Below, piece by piece: positions 58,754 through 64,000 of a DNA stretch of 64,000 nt (the stretch's first letter is position 1; every line of letters starts with the position of its first letter). The notes under the pieces were generated by a model, which searched no databases, was not told the origin of the DNA, and saw only the letters and a list, made by a program, of their open reading frames with translations. A program made the translations under genes and the position numbers. The stretch covers positions 14,625,149 to 14,689,148 of the forward strand of contig NC_045146.1 of the NCBI RefSeq assembly GCF_008831285.2, given 5' to 3'. The DNA is from Nymphaea colorata. Lineage: Eukaryota > Streptophyta > Magnoliopsida > Nymphaeales > Nymphaeaceae.

Positions 58754-61700
58754 ATGGATGACAAAGTCTCTTCTCTACCATTTCCTAAACTCTCATCAAC
58801 AAATTATATATAATGGGCTAGAACTATGGAACACTTTATACGTAGTAAAAGCCTTTAGGGACTAGTTGATGGGACAAAACTTGAACCACAACTAGTCCTC
58901 ACTAAAGTTGTTGATGGAAGAGCTATGGAATTGGACGGAACGAAAAAAATGGAAAGTAGTGGCTGAATATAATAAGAAATAGGAAGAATGGAGTGTTGGT
59001 CATCATAATATTATTACTTAGATCTTGACTTGTGTTGACAATGCTAATAGTGGGCAAATCTCTAAATTAAATTTTGCCCTAAAGGCTTGGGAGTATCTAA
59101 AGAAAACTCATACCATGAGAGATGTTGCTTATATGCATAATGTTCAACTCAAAATTCACAATCTTCAACAAGGAGATAGATCCATTAAAGAGTATGTGGC
59201 TGAAATGGATCAATTGTATGATGAGTTGAGCATTTTTGAACCACATTGGACGCAAGATCTTCTTCTTAGAGAAAAGCAAATACAACGTGATAAGTTCTAC
59301 AAGTTTATCATATGTCTTAGACCCGAATTTGATGGTGTTAAAACCGCTTTACTTCATCGTTCTAAAAACACCATTATGAATGAGGCTATTGCGGAGCTTC
59401 AAATAGAAGAAAATCGACTTTATCTTGACAAAGAAAAAATCAACAATGTTCTTGCCACATCTAGGCCAGGGGCCCATTTGAGACCGTATAGACCTCCTCA
59501 CTTTAATCGTACAAATGAGGGAGCAAGAAGAAAGATTATTTGCTATCATTGTCAAGAAGAAGGGCATACCAAGCCTACATGTCCAAAACTTAGAATTTTT
59601 GTCAAAAGAAGCAATGTTGCGGCTCAAATTCAAGAAGAAAGGAAAGATGCAAGGTCTTTCCAACTAGATCAACTCATGAGTGTTCTTCAACCTAAGATCA
59701 TTAAAGTTATTCAACCTTTATTAAAGGGAGGAGGCACACCTTCAACATTGGGCGCCACCGTGGCATCTACTTCTTCAAGTAAGTACTCTTGGGTTATTGA
59801 TTCGGGTGCATCTTTTCATATGACTCCTTGTGGATCCCATCTCACTGAATGCACCAAAAATTATTCTTATTCTTTTGTGAAAATGGCGGATGGTACTTCT
59901 CTTGAAATCGATTTTATTGAAAATCTTGACCAAACTTTTGAATCCAAAACTCTAAAAGTACCTCATGTTAGATATATTCCTAAATTAAACTTAAATCTAT
60001 TATCCGTTTCTCAAATAGCATACCTTGGTTTTGATATAATCTTCTCACAATACAAATGTTTGATACAGGACCGTGTATCTAAGAAGACGATTGGGGAAGG
60101 TTTTATAACAAATGATCTCTACTATATAGAGTTTTTGGATCTTTCAAGACCATCTTGCAATATCTCCAAAGGATGTGACATTCAAACTTGGCATCAAAGA
60201 CTTGGACACTCTAATCTAGAAAAAATGTCTCATCTTCCCTTTGTGAAAAATTTTTGTCAAAAGAACTTTCATTGTAATGATTGTATTAAGGCAAAAATGA
60301 AAGTATTACCTTTTGACAATAGAAATTTCATTGCCCAAAAATCTTTTGATTTGGTGCATTCGGATGTGTGGGACCAATGTTGTAAAACGCGTATCGTAAG
60401 CCGTATCGGTCGAGCTTTAAGATACGTCGTATCGTAACGTATCGTAACCATATCGTAAATTTTAAAATAATAATAATAATAAATCAGAAAAAAATCATAA
60501 AATTCATAAAAAATCAGAAAAAATTAAAAATAATAAATTCTTCATAGAAAACATGGTTTAGTCTTTTAGATAATGATAGACTTATTATTTTGCTAAATGC
60601 TATACGCGTTCACGGTTCATCATTCATACTTCATAGACATCAAAATTCATAACAATATCTTTCTTTTTCATCTTCATCTTCATGGTTAAAAAAAACCCCT
60701 TTCCTCCCAATGGGAATCAGTCACTCATGCACAAATTCATAGTTTAATAGATGATTTCACAGTAAAAATCGATGATTTCACTCTAAGACGATACAATCTA
60801 TAGATTAGAAATGAAGGAGGAGTGGGTTTTTATTAAAAAAACTCGAAGAAATGGGGTTCAAGCTCTCTTGTTAGAAATAAGCCTGTATCGTACGATACGG
60901 GCCGTATCGCACTGTATAGTATGATACGGGGGCCCGTATCGCATGTATCGTACGTGTATTGTACGATACACTCCCATTTGTGATACAGGGGGTGTATCGT
61001 ATCGTATTTTCTAAACGATATGATACGTATCATACGATACGGCCCCGTATCGTACGATACGTACAACACTGGTGGGGACCCGCTCCTATTATGTTAAAAG
61101 GAGGATTATTGTACTATGTGATCTTTATTGATGATTATTCTAGACATACTTGGGTTTACTTTCTCAAACATAAATCGGAGGTTTTTACAAACTTTATGAA
61201 CTTTTACAACATGATCTATACCCAATTTGGCTCAAATATCAAAGTCTTTAGAAGTGATTCGGGAGGAGAATTTATGTCAAATGAGTTTTAACAATTTCTA
61301 AAAGAAAAAGGTATTGTTCATCAAAGATCTTGTCCTAACACTCCACAACAAAACGGAGTGGCCGAGCGTAAGCATAGGCACATTATTGAAACTACTAGAG
61401 CTCTTCTTTTATCCAAAAATGTTCCCAAAAACTTTTGGGCTGAGGCTGTTTTAACTTCAACCTATTTAATTAATAGAATGCCTTCCAAACTTTTGAAACA
61501 TATTTTTTCGTTTGAAAAACTTCACCACTTTAAACCCAATTACAATAGACTTAAAGTCTTTGGTTGCAAATGTTTTGTGTTAAGTGATAAAGACGATAAG
61601 CTTTCTTCCAAAGCTATTTCTTTTGTTTTTATTGGGTATTCTGAAACTCAAAAGGGTTATAAACTGATCTGGGAAGACTAACATATTTTCTTGGAATTGA

Positions 61701-62528
61701 AGTTGCTTGTAGCAAACAGGGGTAATCTTCTTTCTCAAATGAAGTTTGCTAGTGAGTTAGTTGACAGAACATGTATCTCAGATGACAAAGTTGTTGATAC
61801 TCTAGAAGCACTTGGAGTCAAAATGAAAATTGATGTTGGAGAGATATTAGGAAATCTCACTCCTTTTCGGCAAATAGTTGGTGCTCTCTCTTATCTCTCT
61901 ATCACCAGGCCTGACATTGCTCATGTCGTGCATGTGATAAGCCAATTTCAACAAAGACCTTCCTTAGTACACATGGGAGCGGCAATGCGGATCGTCCGTT
62001 ATGTGAAAAACACTATCAACAAAGGATTGTTTCTGTCTTCCTCTTCTATATTAAAATTAATTGCTTATACAGATGCTGATTGGGGGGAGATCCCAATAAT
62101 AGGCACTCCACCACTGGTTTTTGTGTGTTTTTAGGTGATTCCTTAATTTCCTGGCGATGCAAGAGACAAAACAAGATGTCACTATCCTCAACAGAAGCTG
62201 AGTATCGTGCAATGGCAACTACAACAATGGAGATTGTGTGACTCAAGAGCTTGTTGAAAGATATGGGAATTCATATCAAGGATCTCCTGTCAAGCTTTGC
62301 TGTGACAATAAAAGTGCAATTTATATTGCTAGCAATCACACTTTCCACGAACGAACGAAGCATATAGAGATGGACTGTCATTATGTTCGTGAAGAATTCC
62401 TTTAGAAGAATATTGATCTCTCCTATGTTCCTTCTGAATATCAACTAGGCGACTTCTTCACAAAAGCTTTTGCGGCAGCCAGATTTCAATTTCTCCTTGG
62501 CAAACTTTCAGTTATCACACTGTAAGTT
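58754..62528 (+). pseudogene. Ty1/copia retrotransposon gag-pol relic
   Basis: The gag start (LSSTNY region) at 58754 is broken by stops. A long frame at 59025-60437 holds the gag core, CCHC knuckle CYHCQEEGHTKPTCP, the protease DSGASFHMT motif and GAG-pre-integrase WHQRLGHSNLEKM. Integrase is cut at 60374 by an inserted element and resumes at 61072 with DDYSRHTWVYF, NTPQQNGVAERKHR and NFWAEAV. At about 61675-61685 it jumps straight to the RT end (FLGIEVA, RPDIAHVVHVISQF) and RNase H (DADW, then a frameshift, [10 protein letters not shown]). Most of the reverse transcriptase is therefore deleted. Cannot move by itself. Confidence 0.9.
60367..61079. mobile_element. 697-bp TIR insertion inside copia integrase
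   Basis: The element spans 60375-61071. Left end CAATGTTGTAAAACGCG; right end, reversed, CAGTGTTGTACGTATCG; the terminal repeats share CARTGTTGT. The flanks read GTGGGAC on the left and GTGGGGAC on the right. The intact integrase (SDVWGPAP) needs GTGGGGAC once, so this is an 8-bp duplication with one G lost on the left. Both ends are packed with CGTATCGTA and GTATCGTACGATAC variants. It is related to the element at 57153. Confidence 0.8.
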
Positions 62529-62538
62529 TGAGGGGGGT

Positions 62539-62990
62539 TGTTAGAATGTATGTATCCCTTCTATACATACATATATGTATATACATTACATATATTAGTA
62601 ATCTAATATATGTATGTATGTATGTATGTATTTTATAGGTTTGGGTACTTAAGATATTTATGTATCTTTTTGCCTTCTTTTTGTCTTTTTCTTTTTTGTA
62701 TTTTTCCTGTTTTACCCCTGCCCCTTTTTGTTTTTATCCAAAGGGGACCCAAGGGGAGACTAGTCCCAACGGCTAGAATTCTAGCCGTTGGAACTAGTCT
62801 CCAACGGCTAGCTGTCTCATCTCTTTTGGTTTCTTCCTTATAAATAGTGTATATTCTCTAGTGTAAATGGTATGGCTGTTTAGCCACTTCTTGTTGTGAT
62901 TATTGGAATATATATTTTCTTTGTTCCTCTTGAGTGTGATCTCTTGAGTATTATTTTGTTGGGTTGGAGGAAGCTTCAAGTGTGAAGATA
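62539..62990 (+). repeat. 3' LTR of the copia relic (right end approximate)
   Basis: The purine tract GAGGGGGG is followed directly by TGTTAG, the usual junction of polypurine tract and LTR. Inside are a (TATG)n run (62610-62630), a 46-bp palindrome and TATAAATAG near 62839 as a candidate LTR TATA box. No 5' LTR was found, so the right border cannot be fixed by comparison. Confidence 0.6.
62756..62801. repeat. 46-bp near-perfect palindrome in the LTR
   Basis: The two 23-base halves (GAGACTAGTCCCAACGGCTA... and its inverse) differ at one base. A third CCAACGGCTAG follows at once. Confidence 0.85.
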
Positions 62991-64000
62991 TTGAAGCATT
63001 ATCATTTGTTTGGCCTGATTTACATGTCTCACACGCCCGAAATGTAGAGCTGTGCCTAAGTTGTTTTTGTTCTTGTCCAATTGAGTATCTTCATTATGTA
63101 TCGTCAAGACGTTCAGGTAGCTCTCTTGGTACCTTTTGAGAAAAGTTTAAATGGATAATCATAGAAAATTAACACATGATGGTCAAATGTGAGGCCTCCT
63201 CCTTTCTGTTTAGCAGTATGATCTTAAATTTAGACAATCAGACCATACTTGGTGTTTAACTGATCTTTCTTGGCTCAAACGTGACAGAGTGAAAAACCAC
63301 TGACATTACAAACTTCATGATAATGTCAGGTCTGGTTTTATCAGCTACCTTAGTTTCATGTTGCTGCTAGTGATTTTTTACTTAATTTGTTATAGTATCA
63401 TGGAATGTTCTTTCATAGTTTACCAGAGTTCCCAGCAATGTCCTTATCTATATTTCTTTATAAAACAAACTGAAATAATTCCTTCAATTTGGTGCCGAGG
63501 ATTTCTGTACATCCTCTTTGCCTATATAGTGATTCGAGCCACGCCTTCGAGGATGTCCACTAAATATTGATAGGTTTGATAGCTACAAACCTCTTGCAAT
63601 GTGAAATCAACTTCTGGTTGCTATCAATATATGCAATAGTTTATCCACAGGACCACAGCAGCACATGAGGTCAGAGATGAAAGAAGATGGTGGTTGGTCT
63701 CATTATTGAACAGTTGATGTAGCTTCTCTGTTGTACTTAGTAAAACATGGAGTGCAATTGCCAGAACATTTAATTGCCATGCAATAAAGCAGCTGACTAA
63801 AGAGGAAGGAACTACGGCTGAACTTGAATAATGCAACAGGAACAGTAAAGGTATATAGGAAAAAATGACCAGATTGATGGGTGTGTTGATGTTGCAGGAA
63901 ATAAAACAACGTGCATGAAGTGTGGTGGTTAGGTGCTATAAAATTTCAGTTAATTCTTGCAACAGCAATGTAGGTACAAATTCATCATTAATGATCGGCT
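62991..64000. other. Right edge of the window, nothing recognised
   Basis: AT-rich DNA with short frames of 60-80 codons on both strands. No splice-bounded exon, domain or repeat border supported. Confidence 0.45.

Overview
The window is nuclear DNA of a flowering plant. Two large genes have many GT-AG introns, intergenic DNA is AT-rich with long (AT)n runs, and there are LTR-retrotransposon relics and small terminal-inverted-repeat elements. I cannot fix the species from sequence alone. No bacterial operon, CRISPR array, tRNA or rRNA was recognised. Exon joins were made by eye from GT-AG borders, reading phase and family conservation.

Left part (1-20 kb): two intact genes lie on the minus strand. 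SDH1, the mitochondrial succinate dehydrogenase flavoprotein (16 coding exons, 639 codons), runs from 11074 down to 3178. A CYP90B1/DWF4-type steroid C-22 hydroxylase (8 coding exons, 506 codons) runs from 19583 down to 16085. They act in unrelated pathways (respiration and brassinosteroid synthesis). A possible 3' end of a third minus-strand gene lies near 1.2-1.7 kb.

Middle part (20-36 kb): gene-poor DNA with a textbook 164-bp element flanked by a perfect 8-bp duplication (24.15 kb), a second TIR element (27.6 kb), a fold-back repeat (29.4-30.6 kb), and a head-to-head inverted pair of HD-Zip class I genes (32.1-35.1 kb). Both HD-Zip copies are damaged, in different places.

Right part (36-55 kb): a mosaic of segmental duplications in direct and inverted orientation. 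Embedded in it are a decayed unidentified gene (41.1-42.5 kb), a near-perfect 2.2-kb palindrome whose arms each carry the last zinc-binding module of an RBR-type ubiquitin ligase (44.1-46.4 kb), and the last two exons of a PP2C phosphatase (51.3-51.6 kb).

Far right (55-64 kb): a Ty1/copia retrotransposon relic with most of its reverse transcriptase missing. Its integrase is split by a 697-bp TIR element full of CGTATCGTA-type palindromes. A related smaller element with a perfect 8-bp duplication lies at 57.15 kb.

The most unusual content is the set of inverted gene duplications (HD-Zip pair and RBR palindrome). If transcribed through, they would make long hairpin RNAs matching parent genes.
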